Shown: in pieces, positions 36,899 through 48,400 of the stretch
Layout: each line of letters starts with the position of its first letter
Numbering within the stretch: position 1 is the first letter of the stretch
Source of the DNA: Malania oleifera
Lineage: Eukaryota > Streptophyta > Magnoliopsida > Santalales > Ximeniaceae
Direction: 5' to 3'
Length of the DNA stretch: 64,000 bases
NCBI RefSeq assembly: GCF_029873635.1
Contig: NC_080422.1
Coordinates: forward strand, 10,199,764 to 10,263,763
Position numbers and translations under genes: made by a program
Notes under the pieces: generated by a model
Databases searched by the model: none
What the model was told of the DNA's origin: nothing
Seen by the model: only the letters and a program-made list of their open reading frames with translations

Positions 36899-38168
36899 CG
36901 TATTTCACTTATTTCAACATTTCTCAAAATATCCATATCAGTAATTTGCAAAAATCTCATTTTTCATGCAAACCATTTATACTCACAAATAAATACCATA
37001 TTTCATTATTTTCCATTAATCATGTCAATAATTCTCATTTCAATATTTTCTCAGAAATTACTCATCGTTATATTTCACATTTTTCAATACACATCATATG
37101 CCACACAATTTCCATCTAATATTCATAATATATTAATTTCACATACAAAAATAACACAATTTAATATTACTCAAATGCCACACAATTTATCCGATATTTA
37201 TATCATAATAATTTTCAGACAAAATATCATATACTCATTTTCACATATTAATTCAAATAGTAGTTCTAAAAATACTGTTATAATTTATTCCCCTTACTTG
37301 ACTTACTGAAAGTTTCGTTAGAATCCAAATCCTACGCCTTTGTCTCCCGAAACTCAAATCCTATATTTACATTTTTCCCATATTAATTAAGTCTACCCAA
37401 AATAATACCCATCTAACATTCCCTAGGTTCTATATATCTCAAATTAACATTTAAACTAATATTTAACACCCCCACTTAATTTTTGAACTATGCCTGCGAG
37501 TTTAGAAATTACACCCGCGGTGCTCACTCGGACCCTAAATTTCAAAAAATTTACTTCAACCCTAGATGCTCAATATTCTAGTATTACTAAATTAACACTA
37601 ATTAAATAATAATAAAGTCCTTAATAACCCCCTTATCCCAAATTTGGGGTTATACTTACGACGACCCCATGAGAATTCTGCTTCGCTAGTCTTGTAGAGA
37701 ATTATCTATAGATTCTCGTGGTGGTGTCCTATCGTCGATTGAACTTATAATTTGTAAGAAATTAAGGAAAAAAGCAAAAAATTTGTGTACCCCATAAGAT
37801 ATGCTTATGCCGCTCCTACCACCAATCCGCTCCGATAGAAATAACGGCAGCGGAGAATGGAGTCCAGTGGTATCTTCCAATTTTCGATCGGGCGAGAATC
37901 TGTTACGGAATTGAGGAGAGAGGGAGAGAGAACGAGGAGAGTTACAGAGAGACCGAGGGGGGGGCTGGTCGGCACAGAGAAGGTATCCTCCCTGAATTAA
38001 TAAAAATAAAAATAAAAATTAATTATTTTTTTATTTTGTTTTATTTTTTATTTAATTTAATTTTTAACTTTTAATTATTATTTTTAATTTAATTTTTCTT
38101 AATTAAGTTTTTTTTTTTTTTTTGAATCACTCCGCTAATCTTATATAGCCATTTTTAGGGTTATTACA
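35428..38168 (-). mobile_element. Solo LTR C, fossil
   Basis: About 2.74 kb from TGTGACGCCCCG to AGGGTTATTACA, sitting in the right-hand part of the outer lone LTR. The segment 'attgggtgagacacatcttagtaag' near 35822 mirrors the matching segment in solo LTR B and marks the minus orientation. A clean 5-bp duplication is not evident. It contains an (AT)n run near 36873-36898. No coding similarity. Confidence 0.6.
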
Positions 38169-38462
38169 ATGTTTCGCTGTTCATTTATTTTTATTTTTTA
38201 CATTCTTGTGGCTACTTGCTTATTGTTTTTTGCTGGATTCATTGCACTAGTATTTACATACATATCTGTGATTACTTGAGAAACATTGGAACTGTTTTAT
38301 CTGACTAACTTATCTAAACGTCCTTATATTTGTTGAATCATAATTGTTTAGAAAAGACCATAAGTTGAGTTATATTGGTTATGAATAGAATTTGAATAGA
38401 CTTAACATAAAATTTTTAAATACCCAATTCACCCTCATATTGGGATTACACCAATTACATCA

Positions 38463-39239
38463 TTAAATTTTATTCAATGAAAAATACTCAATATCACAAA
38501 TTCATTATTAGTGAACAATCCGATCCTTGTGATTATGACCAAGATTTTAGTGATTCTCCATACAGTGATCTTCATAATTGTAGATATTTGCTTTATTTGT
38601 ATATTTGTTTCATATTTGTAATTGATACTATTTTTATAAATATATATATATATATCTTCATAGTGTATTGCTTGAAACATTTCCTTTACATTTATAGTCC
38701 ATTTAATAAGCTTTCATTGAATATAAAAATTTATACAATTGGTACCCATGAAGCCTATCATTTCCCTCTCACTTTTGTAAATAATGACATGTTTCAATGT
38801 GCAAATTTCAAATTATGTCGGACCTTTCTTCTTTAAACTTTTTAAACACAAATTTGTCCCATTAGTGATACGTACCCCGCAAATTAAACACTGCTGCCAC
38901 GTTAGCATTTCCGCTGGCACCAACACCCAATCCCCAAAGGACAGCTGTCTGGAGGAGTTAGTATCCATATGCATCCGTCGGATATAGACGCAAAAGTTCA
39001 TCATTTTACCATAAACCCACGAAGGCCATTCTCGTAATTAAAACCAAAACAAGGTGCCTTTTCTGAATTTAGGACGCTCGCGCCCGTCCCACGCCAAGCC
39101 AAGGAAACCAGAACGGAATATTTCAACGAAAACCCCCAAACAGCCTTCATTTTACAGAACACCCTCCCTACGGAACCGCCTCATTCACACCTAGGGAGAG
39201 AGGGGGGGGAGAGAGAGAGAGAGAGAGAGGCCTAAGGAA
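38463..39239 (+). other. PIAL promoter and 5' leader region
   Basis: The left part is AT-rich; from about 38870 it becomes markedly GC-richer, as in a plant 5' end. A (GA)n tract at about 39205-39230 is ten bases before the start codon. No TATA box is obvious. Exact transcription start unknown. Confidence 0.45.
39205..39230. repeat. G-run and (GA)n tract in the PIAL leader
   Basis: GGGGGGGG followed by GAGAGAGAGAGAGAGAGA directly before the ATG at 39240. GA repeats are frequent in plant 5' UTRs and may bind GAGA-type BBR/BPC factors; that role is only inferred here. Confidence 0.6.
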
Positions 39240-39445
39240 ATGACCGGACCGGCGATGTCGCCAGTGCAGGCCGCCGCCGCCGCCGCCGCCGCCGCCGCGG
39301 ACTTCAGTGCCAACCAGGCTTTGTCAGCCTCGTTGGTAAACTCGTTCAGAGTCGCTGCCGTGGCCGACCGATTGTCTCTGCATGTGAGGAGTGGCCAGAA
39401 AGTCGATACTAACGAGTTCTTCAATCTTTGCCTCTCACTTGCCAG
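39240..39445 (+). CDS. PIAL1/2: PIAL exon 1
   Basis: It encodes MTGPAMSPVQ, ten Ala, then DFSANQALSASLVNSF and on to LCLSLA, ending two bases into an Arg codon. The ORF runs on past the donor (GTTAAC at 39446), but family similarity stops there. The Ala run is coded by (GCC)9GCG (39271-39300), so its length probably varies between alleles. Confidence 0.88.
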
Positions 39446-42400
39446 GTTAACGTTTCGTCGTTTACACAAAACCTCGCTTTTTTTTTTTCTTGATATTTCG
39501 TATGTCTCTGTCTTGGTTTTGATGTGCTTTGAATTTCAAGTGAATTCTTTAACGTCATCCATTATGTTTATAAATCGACGTGCGGAATGGATGGCGAGCT
39601 GAAGAAGTGAGTTCGAGCGTGGTTTGCGTTTTGTGGTGCCCCCAGTTGTGCTAGTGATGCTTAGTGATTGAGGGCATTGTGTGTTTTGGATTGTGGGAGG
39701 GCTTCGTTATTGATCTAGGGGTGATGAAGAGTTGGGCTAGGGTTTATATTTACTCGGTTTGGTTGTTTAGATCGCAGTTTTCTTGAATTACAAGTTTCAC
39801 CGCAATGTTAGCCCTTATATTTCGTTTTTCTTGTATTCTGGTGGAGTTTAGGGGGTTTGGTAGAAGAAGGAAGGGCAAAGCTTTTCGGAATTGTGCTTGG
39901 TATGCTAATAATTGGACCTTTTGGGTGGAGAAGTGATGGAGATTCAACTTGCTGGACTTCCTCTAGTTTTTAGCTTGGCATATTAAGATTACTGTTGCGA
40001 GAGTCTACAAACAGCAGGTGTAGCATTTCTTTAGACAGTTTTAGATAATTGTTGAACCTTATTTTCCTTCACCATTCTTTTTTATCTCCTCTTTCTGTAG
40101 CTATCTGTCCATTGAGTTCAAGGCTGAAGACATTAGTGAGATGATGAAGCGAAATTTGGGGTTCAATAATGATCAAAAACTATCTAAAGGAAAGTATGAC
40201 CACTATTTATAGGTTCTAGCAACAATAAAGCTAAAAGCCCAAATATATTAAATTACAAAAAATAAAAAACCTAGTGCAGCGAGTCATCCTGCATCTACTC
40301 ATGTAAAAGCTCAAGTTTGCAAGCTCCATCATTCTCCCTAGGCTAGCTCAAACTCTCCTCTTAGTGATGATCAAGGTATGTTTCCAATAACATATCCAAG
40401 CGGTAAAACTCCTCCAGAAACCACGTAACATCAACATCTGGATGATCTTACAAGCTGTTACGGAAATTGGCCCAGAAAATAAAAATATTTCTATTAGGAT
40501 CGGAATTTGGAATTAAATATGATCACGAGAAATTAATGGTAAAAATAAATAAAAAAAATAGCATGCACAAGACACGACGTTTACGTGGTTCGGCAGTGTG
40601 CCTACACCACGGGCAAAGACGGATAAGAAGTATTCACTGAATAAAATAGTAGAATACAAAATATTGGCAGCTCACTCTCTCGAACCCCAAACCCAAATAC
40701 ACCCAATAATCCTCACAAGGTATACACAAAATTGGATATATGTAAATCACTCAATTTTCTGGTTTTGGGACGGATCTCATAGCTAAGCATTCATGACCTT
40801 ATATAGGCAATCAGAGTGGTGCAAAAATCAAATCCGGTGGGCTGCATGTGAATTCAAAAATGGTGGCTGTGTGTGTGAAATCTACAATGGAGGCATGGTT
40901 GCTGCATGAGCGACTGCATGGGTGGCTGGAGATTTCAGAAATTGCGGCTGTGTGGCTGGAGATTCAACAATCAATAACAGCTGCTCAATAATTCTCCCCC
41001 TCCAGCAGATATGGGGAGAAAACTGCAAACCGGAATTCCCCTTTAATGGAAAAACAAAATTATTAATCCAATTTTCTCCAAAATTCCAATAGGGAATTAC
41101 GTCTTGCGGACACTGGCCAAGATTGAGCAGTGATTGAACTTACTCTTCGGAATAGACTTTGTCATTATATTTGCTGGATTATTAGTTGTTGCAATTTTTT
41201 CAACACTAATAAAACCATTAGATATAATATCTTGAATAAAGTGATCCTGACAACAATATGCTTGGTTTGCTCGTGATACATTTGATTTTTGGTTAAATGT
41301 ATTGCACTTTGACTATCACAATAAACAACAATCAAATTTTGTTGTAAGCTCAAATCAGAAACCAAACCTCTAAACCAAATGACTTCTTTCATTGCTTCAG
41401 TCAATGCCATGTATTCTGCCTTAGCAGTGGAAAGAGCAACAATTGGTTGTACAGTTACTTTCCAACTAACAGCACATCCTAATAGAGTGAAAATATAACC
41501 AGTCAGGGATCTCCTCTTGTCTAAATCGCCTGTATAGTCAGAGTCTACAAATCCAACAACACTTTTAGAAGTGTCAACGCCGTTACAATCAAATACCAGA
41601 CCAACATCCAAAGTGCCTCATAAATACCGAAGTATCCATTTCACAGCTTGCCAATGTTCTTTTCCTGGACTCTCCATATACATGCTAAAAACACTAACTG
41701 CATGTAAAATATCAAGACCAGTCCATACCATGGCATACATAAGACTGCCAAGAGCACTAGCATAAGGAACACGTGACATATGCTCCTTCTCCTTATTGGC
41801 TTGCTGGACATCTCCGCTGATAAGCGAAAATGCGTAGCAAGTGGTGTACAAACTAGCTTGGAAGTTTCCATCCCAAACTGCTCAAGCACTTTCTCAATAT
41901 AATTTTTCTAAGGTAAACACAGTTTCCCAGCTTGACGGTCGCGGTAAATTTCCATGCCCAAAATTTTATGAGCTGCTCCTAAGTCTTTTATCTCAAATTC
42001 AGAGTTAAGTTGAGATTTCAACTTAAAAATTTCTGACATGTTATTAGCAGCAATTAATATATCAACAACATATAATAATAAATACATGAACGAATCATCA
42101 GAGAGTTTTATGAAATACATACAATTGTCATAGTTACTTCTGCAATAACCATGATCAATCATAAACGAGTCAAACTGCTTATACCATTTGTCTTGGAGAT
42201 TGCTTTAACCCATACAATGATTTTTTCAACAACCAAACATGGTCTTCTTTTTCCTGGACAACAAAACCTTCGGGTTGATGCATGTAAATCTGTTCTTCAA
42301 GGTCACCATGAAGAAAAATAGTTTTTACATCCAGCTGTTCAAACTTCAGATCATATAAGGCAACCAAAGCAAGTAAAACACAAATTGTAGTATGTTTTAC

Positions 42401-45400
42401 CATAGGTGAGAAAACTTCATTAAAGTTTACACCTTCCCTTTGACTGTAGCCCTTTGCTACCAAACATGTCTTGTACCTAGCATCCTCAACTCCAGGAATT
42501 CATTATTTTCTTTTGAAAACCCATTTGCAATCAATAACCTTTTGGCTCTTCGGCAATTTAACTAGCTCCCATGTTTGATTTCGATAAAGAGACCCGATCT
42601 CTTCAGTCATAGCAACAGTCCATTTAGCAGATTCTTTGCTTACAATGGCAGCACGTACGTGGAAGGCTCATTCTCTTCGATGAATTCTACCAGAGACAAA
42701 GCATAAGCAACTAAATCTGCATAAGCATACCTCTGGGGTGGCTTAATTGCGTTGTCTCCGAACAGCAATACTGTCTTGTTGCGGTGGTGGTGCTTCTTCA
42801 TGTTGCACCTCCTCCTCCTCAATAGGCTGATCTGTCGGTGCTTCAAGCATCATCTTTGAAACATCAAACTGTAACTCCACCTGATGTTTGTCATTTTCAC
42901 TACAACTTGTATCAGAAGAATCCTTTTTCTGGTGAAGCATAAAAGATTCATCAAAAGTGACATCCCTACTGATTTGAAACTTGGGTGACTTAGTCAGGAC
43001 ACCACAACTTGTATCCTTTCACCCTTTGTCCATATCCAAGAAAAATGCATTTTTTGGCTCTAGGCTCTAATTTCCCTTCATTAACATGAGCATAGGCTGG
43101 ACAACCAAAAATTCTTAAATAAGAATAATCAGCAATTTTACCTGACCATAACTCCTCAGGTGTCTTACATTCAATAGCAGCTGATGCAGATCTGTTCACT
43201 AGATAACAGGCTGTGTTGACTGCCTCGGCCCAAAATTTCTTTGGCAGACCTGCAGTAAAGAGCATACAACGTGCTCTCTCCAAAAAGTTCTGTTCATGCG
43301 TTCTGCAACTCCATTTTGCTATGGAGTACCCTTGACTGTACGGTGTCTAACGATGCCTTCGGTCCTGCAAAACTTATTAAATTCTCCTGTTCTAAACCAT
43401 TATCAGTCCGTAAACATTTCACCTTCTTACCGGTTTGATTTTCAATTATAACCTTCCACTCCTTAAATTTTTTTGAACACATCATTTTTATTTTTCAAGG
43501 TATAAACCAAGACTTTGTGGGAAAAATCATCAATAAAAGTCAATAAATACCGAGAACCACTGAGAGAGGGAACTTGTGAAGGACCCCAAAGATCAGAATA
43601 GATAGAATCCATGGTTTCTTTGGTCTTGTGCACTACAGTACCGAGTTTAATTCTCTTATGTTTACCAAAAACACAATTTTCACAAAAATCAAGTTTACCT
43701 GTCTTTCATCCACAAAGTAAACCACGTTTACTCAATTCGGTCATGCCCCTCTCGTTCATATGACCCAAACGCATATGCCACAACCGAGTAGTGTCTGAAT
43801 CTGAGTCAACTGATGAAGAAACTAAAGCAGAGCCATAAACTGTATTGCCCTGCAAAAAATAAAGATCATTTCTTCTATTTCCTTTCATCACAATTAGTGC
43901 ACCTTTCTAAACTCTCAATACTCCACCTTGAGCTAAAAACTTACAGCCGATAGTATCAAGAGTACCTAAAGAAATCAAATTCTTCTTCAATTTCGGAACA
44001 TGCCGAACATTTGTCAAAGTCCTTACAATACTGTCAAACATCTTAATTTGAATTGTACCTATTCTAACAGTTTTACACGCCATATTATTACCCATCAAGA
44101 CGGTACCACCTTTAATTGATTGATATGTGGTAAACTAGTCTTTATTGGGACACATATGAGAGGAACAACCCGAATAAAGTATCCACTCATTTTCTGAGCT
44201 AGAATCAATAACGGTAACTGAAAGAACATATTCAGCATCTGAAGATTTATTTTCTACAACTACGGAAGAATTTTCATTCTTATTGTTCATTTGATTTGAT
44301 TTGATTTATTATTTTTCTTAAGTTTAGGACAATTCCACTTGGTGTGCCCCTTCTTGTGACAATAGAAGCATTCAACATTTTTCTTCGATCTGGATTTAGA
44401 TCGGCCTTTATTTTCAGATCTCTTATTTTGTCTCCTCCCCCTCGCAATAAGACCGTCCTCAATTGCTTCGGTATTATTGATTGAAACCTTTTTCCTTAAT
44501 TCTTGCGAATTTAAAGATGTTTTAACATCTTCCCTACTAATAAAGTCTATACCATAGAGCAAAGTGGTAACAAAATGCTCATAGGAATGGGGCAATGAAC
44601 ATAATAAAATAATGACTTGATCTTCATCATCAATTTTAATCTCAAGATTTCTTAGACCCATAATTACTCTGTTAAATTCATCAATGTGTTCTTTAATAGG
44701 CGTACCTTCTTTCTTCCGTAGTGTGTAAAGATTTTGTTTAAGGTACAACCTATTGGTGAGAGACTTCGTCATGTTGAGACTCTCGAGCTTTTGCCACATT
44801 TTCAACGCGTTGTCTTCCTCCACAACCTCACATAACACCTTGTCTGATAAATTGAGAATAATTGCATTGCGTGCCTTCTCGTCTACTTCTGCTAGCTCTG
44901 CCGCCAACACTGTTTTCGTCGGAACAGTCGTTGCGGTCGAGGCTGCCGGTGTTGCAGCTGACGTGGTCGCAATTGGAGCCTTGTTATCGGCTCTTTTTTC
45001 TTCAGGCAATTTTTCTCATGGCCATAGTGCCTTTTGCAGTCCTTGTTGGACCAAAATGGCATGCATTTTAATACGCCATAAACTGAAGCTGATTTTGCCA
45101 TCAAATTTCTCGATCTCATATTTGGTAGACATTTTGAGAATTCAAAAAACTCCAAATAGATATCAAAAACTAAAATGGCTCTAATACCAGTTTGTTATGG
45201 AAATTGGCCCAGAAAATAAACAATATTTCTGGTAGGATTGGAATTTGGAGTTAAATATGATCACGAGAAATTAATGATAAAAATAAATAAATAAAATAGC
45301 ACGCAAGACACGAGAAATTTACGTGGTTTGGTAGTGTGCCTACTCCATGGGCGAAGACGGATTAGAAGTATTCACTAAATAAAATAGTAGAATACAAAAT

Positions 45401-48400
45401 ATTGGCAGCTCACACTCTCGAACCCAAAACCCAAATACGCCCTATAATCCTCACAGAATAGTATACAAAATTGGGTATATAATATTTATCACAGTATTAT
45501 ACTGATTTTTGGGATGATATCATTGAGCTGCAAATATGCCCTTTAGTAGGCATTCGGACAGGTTGCTGATGAAAGAGATGAAGATCCGCGCTGATGGCAT
45601 GTAGGATTGATGGCAGCATGCACGAGTTTCTTGTGGGTGCTGCAAGAAAAATAATATGGTAGTGGAAGAAAGTGACATGGAAAATGACCCTGTCCAATTC
45701 AACCTGCTCCAACACAAACAAATTAGGAATTCCCAAGGATTGCCAACAAGAAATAGGACGCTCCCCATAGCTGCCCCTATGACAATATGCCCAAAACTAA
45801 CCCATAGGTAGAACAACAAGGATGGTAACTGGCACAGTGGAACTCAAAGCTGCATCAAAAGAAAAACCTGTAAACAAAGTGTGAGGCTCAAATGTGCCTC
45901 AATTCAATGCCAAATCCTACATTTAGAAAATTGTGAGCTAATATGCATATCAGAAGTGAGTCAATCAAATAATCATTTTGGCCAAACGGCCCAAATTTAC
46001 AAGGATTTAATGGGGACCAAGGGCGTGGGCATGCAATTTTTTGGACGAATGGTGAGGTTAGCAGTCATGATGCATATGAACCCTTACAAAGTCTCCCCCA
46101 AATCAAATGGAAGATCTTTACAATGGGTGAACAAAGTCACAAGAAATTATCAGTGGACAAAACAGGCTAAACAAACTAAGCGAATTGTGACAGGTGAACA
46201 AGGCTGAGCGAACCAAAATGGCTAAGCAAATCATGACACGTGAACAACCAATGACGAGAACCTGCAACATGAGAGTCCAACAATGAGGGCAACCAGATGG
46301 ACAGCAGAGTCTAGTGAAAAGATTGGAGGCAGAGCACAATGAATAAGACAAAGATGATAGATTTTCTTTTTTTCATTTCAAGCAGCAGTTTTTTTCTTTT
46401 TCATTTCCTTCATAGGCTGCCTCTATTTTATGGAAGGAAGTTACTAAAGGAAATTGGATTGAAGAGAGATCTTTGAAGAGAGATCTACAGGATAGGATGT
46501 GAATGGTCAAAATTTTGAGTTGGGATTTAGGGAATTCTTAGTTGAGGAACTTGAACAATATCGGGTTTTGAATGCTATGCTTAGTAGCCATTGGAGTAGT
46601 TCGCTCGGTTTTAAATACAACCTCTTATCTAATGGGCCAGTACATCTATGAGTTTGCTGTTAATTTATGAATTTCAATTTTTTTATATTTTTATTTTTTA
46701 ACTTTAATTTGGGAGGAGTGAATTGGATTAAGTGGTGTTTAAGCTGGGTGCAGCCTGAGTTGGCTTGTCAACTGGTTGGGTGATGCAGCATACGAAGAAG
46801 ATCCATTTTACTCTTTTTTTTTTTTTTTCGTTTTGTACTTTTGTTTGTTTTATTTAAGGTAATTTTGTGAGGGCCATGTCTTCAAGGATTCTAGGATATT
46901 ATTATTTAGGAAATAAGGTTCTAGGATGTTTTATTTAAGAATTGAGTATTTTTGTTTATTTTGGTTTCTTAAATTGATTTTATTATTCTCCAAGAATTGT
47001 AAGTCTATAAATAGATCTTTTTGTATTAGTTTAGAGATTGGAATTGAGAATTTAAGTAGCTGGGTGTTGGCCCTGCATAACTGAGTTGGGTTTGATATAG
47101 GTGGATTGGCTTATAATAAAAGCTGGTTGGGCTTATGTGGTTATGGCCTGGGCTTGTTCTTTGCTGGAAGGTATTAAGGTTTAAAGAAGAGAAACTAAGA
47201 GGATGGGGCCTTACATAGGTTTGAGATTTGAGGAGTTCTTATGTTTAATAGCACAAGCAGACAAAATATTGCAGATGCATGAATCCGTGATGGAGGAGAT
47301 GCACAGCAGGCAGCTTGCAGTGCTGCAACTATTGCCTGTGAAGCTTCAGAGATCCTGGTGCTCTGCTTGTGGCCTTTGATTGGAGGGAAAGGAGATTCTA
47401 GTGGAGGTGGGGAAGGGCTCTCCGATAATCGTTACTTTCTTTATATTTTTTTTCGAGAACATCTTGTTCTCTAGATTTTGTACCCTCTGCTCCTTCTTTA
47501 ACAAATTTCTTATTAAAAAAAAATATTTGTTTTTTCTTGAGATATTTAGTAAATGGTTGTGGCTAAATTGGTGATTGCATGTATGGGCTCACTTACCAAT
47601 GAGCATTGGCTATTTGTTTTGAAGTTCTCCTTGGGTAAATGATGGGAAAGGGCTATAAACTATCCTTTGTTTTTTTGCAGAACATAACATTTTTGTATGC
47701 CATGAAAATTGTTTTGAGAGTTTTTGATGTTTTGAAAGGCTAAGGTAAAAGGCAAGGTGTTTTAACACTTATGAGGCAAGGTGTAGGCCCTTTGAGTATT
47801 AGTTTGTTAGCTAAAATTTAAAATATTATGATTTACGTATATATTTTTTTAAAATAAAAAAAATTTTAAAAATTACTAATATAATTGAAAACATTCATAA
47901 ATAAATTGGATATTCTAATAATACTAGCTTGAATTCATGAATTAAAATTAGTAAATCATGTCCATAGAAGACACTATAATTTTCATGATCTAAGCTACCA
48001 CACTCAATTGTTCTGGTAGGGTTGAGGTTCAAGAGTTTTAGATGTCAACTTAAATTATTGGCTTAAGCCATTTCTTTTATACGCATGTATTTTTATATAT
48101 ATAAAGGCCACAATGCTCCTTGCATTGCGCGGGGGAGGGGGGGGGGGGAGAGGTCATAACTATGTCTACAGCCTTACCCCCTACTTTTATGCAAGAGAGG
48201 CTGTTTCCTTGGACTTGAATCCGTGAACAATTGGTCAACTTTAGTGTTGATAATTGGTCAACATACATACATAAGTAGCAGCCCTCAAGACTCGAACCTT
48301 GCATTTTAACCAAGAGAGCCTTGAGTTTACCACTTGACCCACCCTTGAGAGGCTTCAATAGAAAATCCCTTAACTCACGTGGCAGCCTTTGATTAGAAAC

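Larger units (their letters stand above)
17417..38462 (+). mobile_element. Lone ~2.1-kb LTR, fossil, split by later insertions
   Basis: The LTR starts TGTTGACCTATG at 17417 and ends ACACCAATTACATCA at 38462, bracketed by the 5-bp duplication TTAAA (17412-17416 and 38463-38467). Its own sequence is confined to 17417-18640, about 34828-35427 and about 38169-38462, roughly 2.1 kb in total. The rest is a 16.2-kb composite and a solo LTR that landed in it. It belongs to the same broad family as the composite's terminal LTRs. No internal region adjoins it, so it looks like a solo LTR. It is the oldest layer of the nest. Confidence 0.75.
40456..45725 (-). mobile_element. Tork/Tnt1-like Copia retrotransposon (Copia-2), fossil
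   Basis: The left (3') LTR is 40456-40987, starting TGTTACGGAAATTGG and followed by CCCCCTCC, a polypurine tract on the minus strand. The right (5') LTR starts TGTTATGGAAATTGG at 45193, next to the primer-site form TGGTATTAGAGCC. Its outer end is not sharply defined (about 45.7 kb) because the LTRs diverge after about 45560. Gag, GAG-pre-integrase, integrase, RT and RNase H similarity lie between in Copia order. Broken by several stops and frame changes. No matching target duplication was identified. Confidence 0.88.

Noticed and set aside
39191-39469. Antisense open frame over PIAL exon 1
   Set aside because: It is a shadow of the GCC repeat and GA tract; the + frame matches the PIAL family and continues in phase into exons 2 and 3.
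44753-45184. + strand open frame of 143 codons
   Set aside because: It lies opposite the Copia-2 gag remnant and has no independent support.
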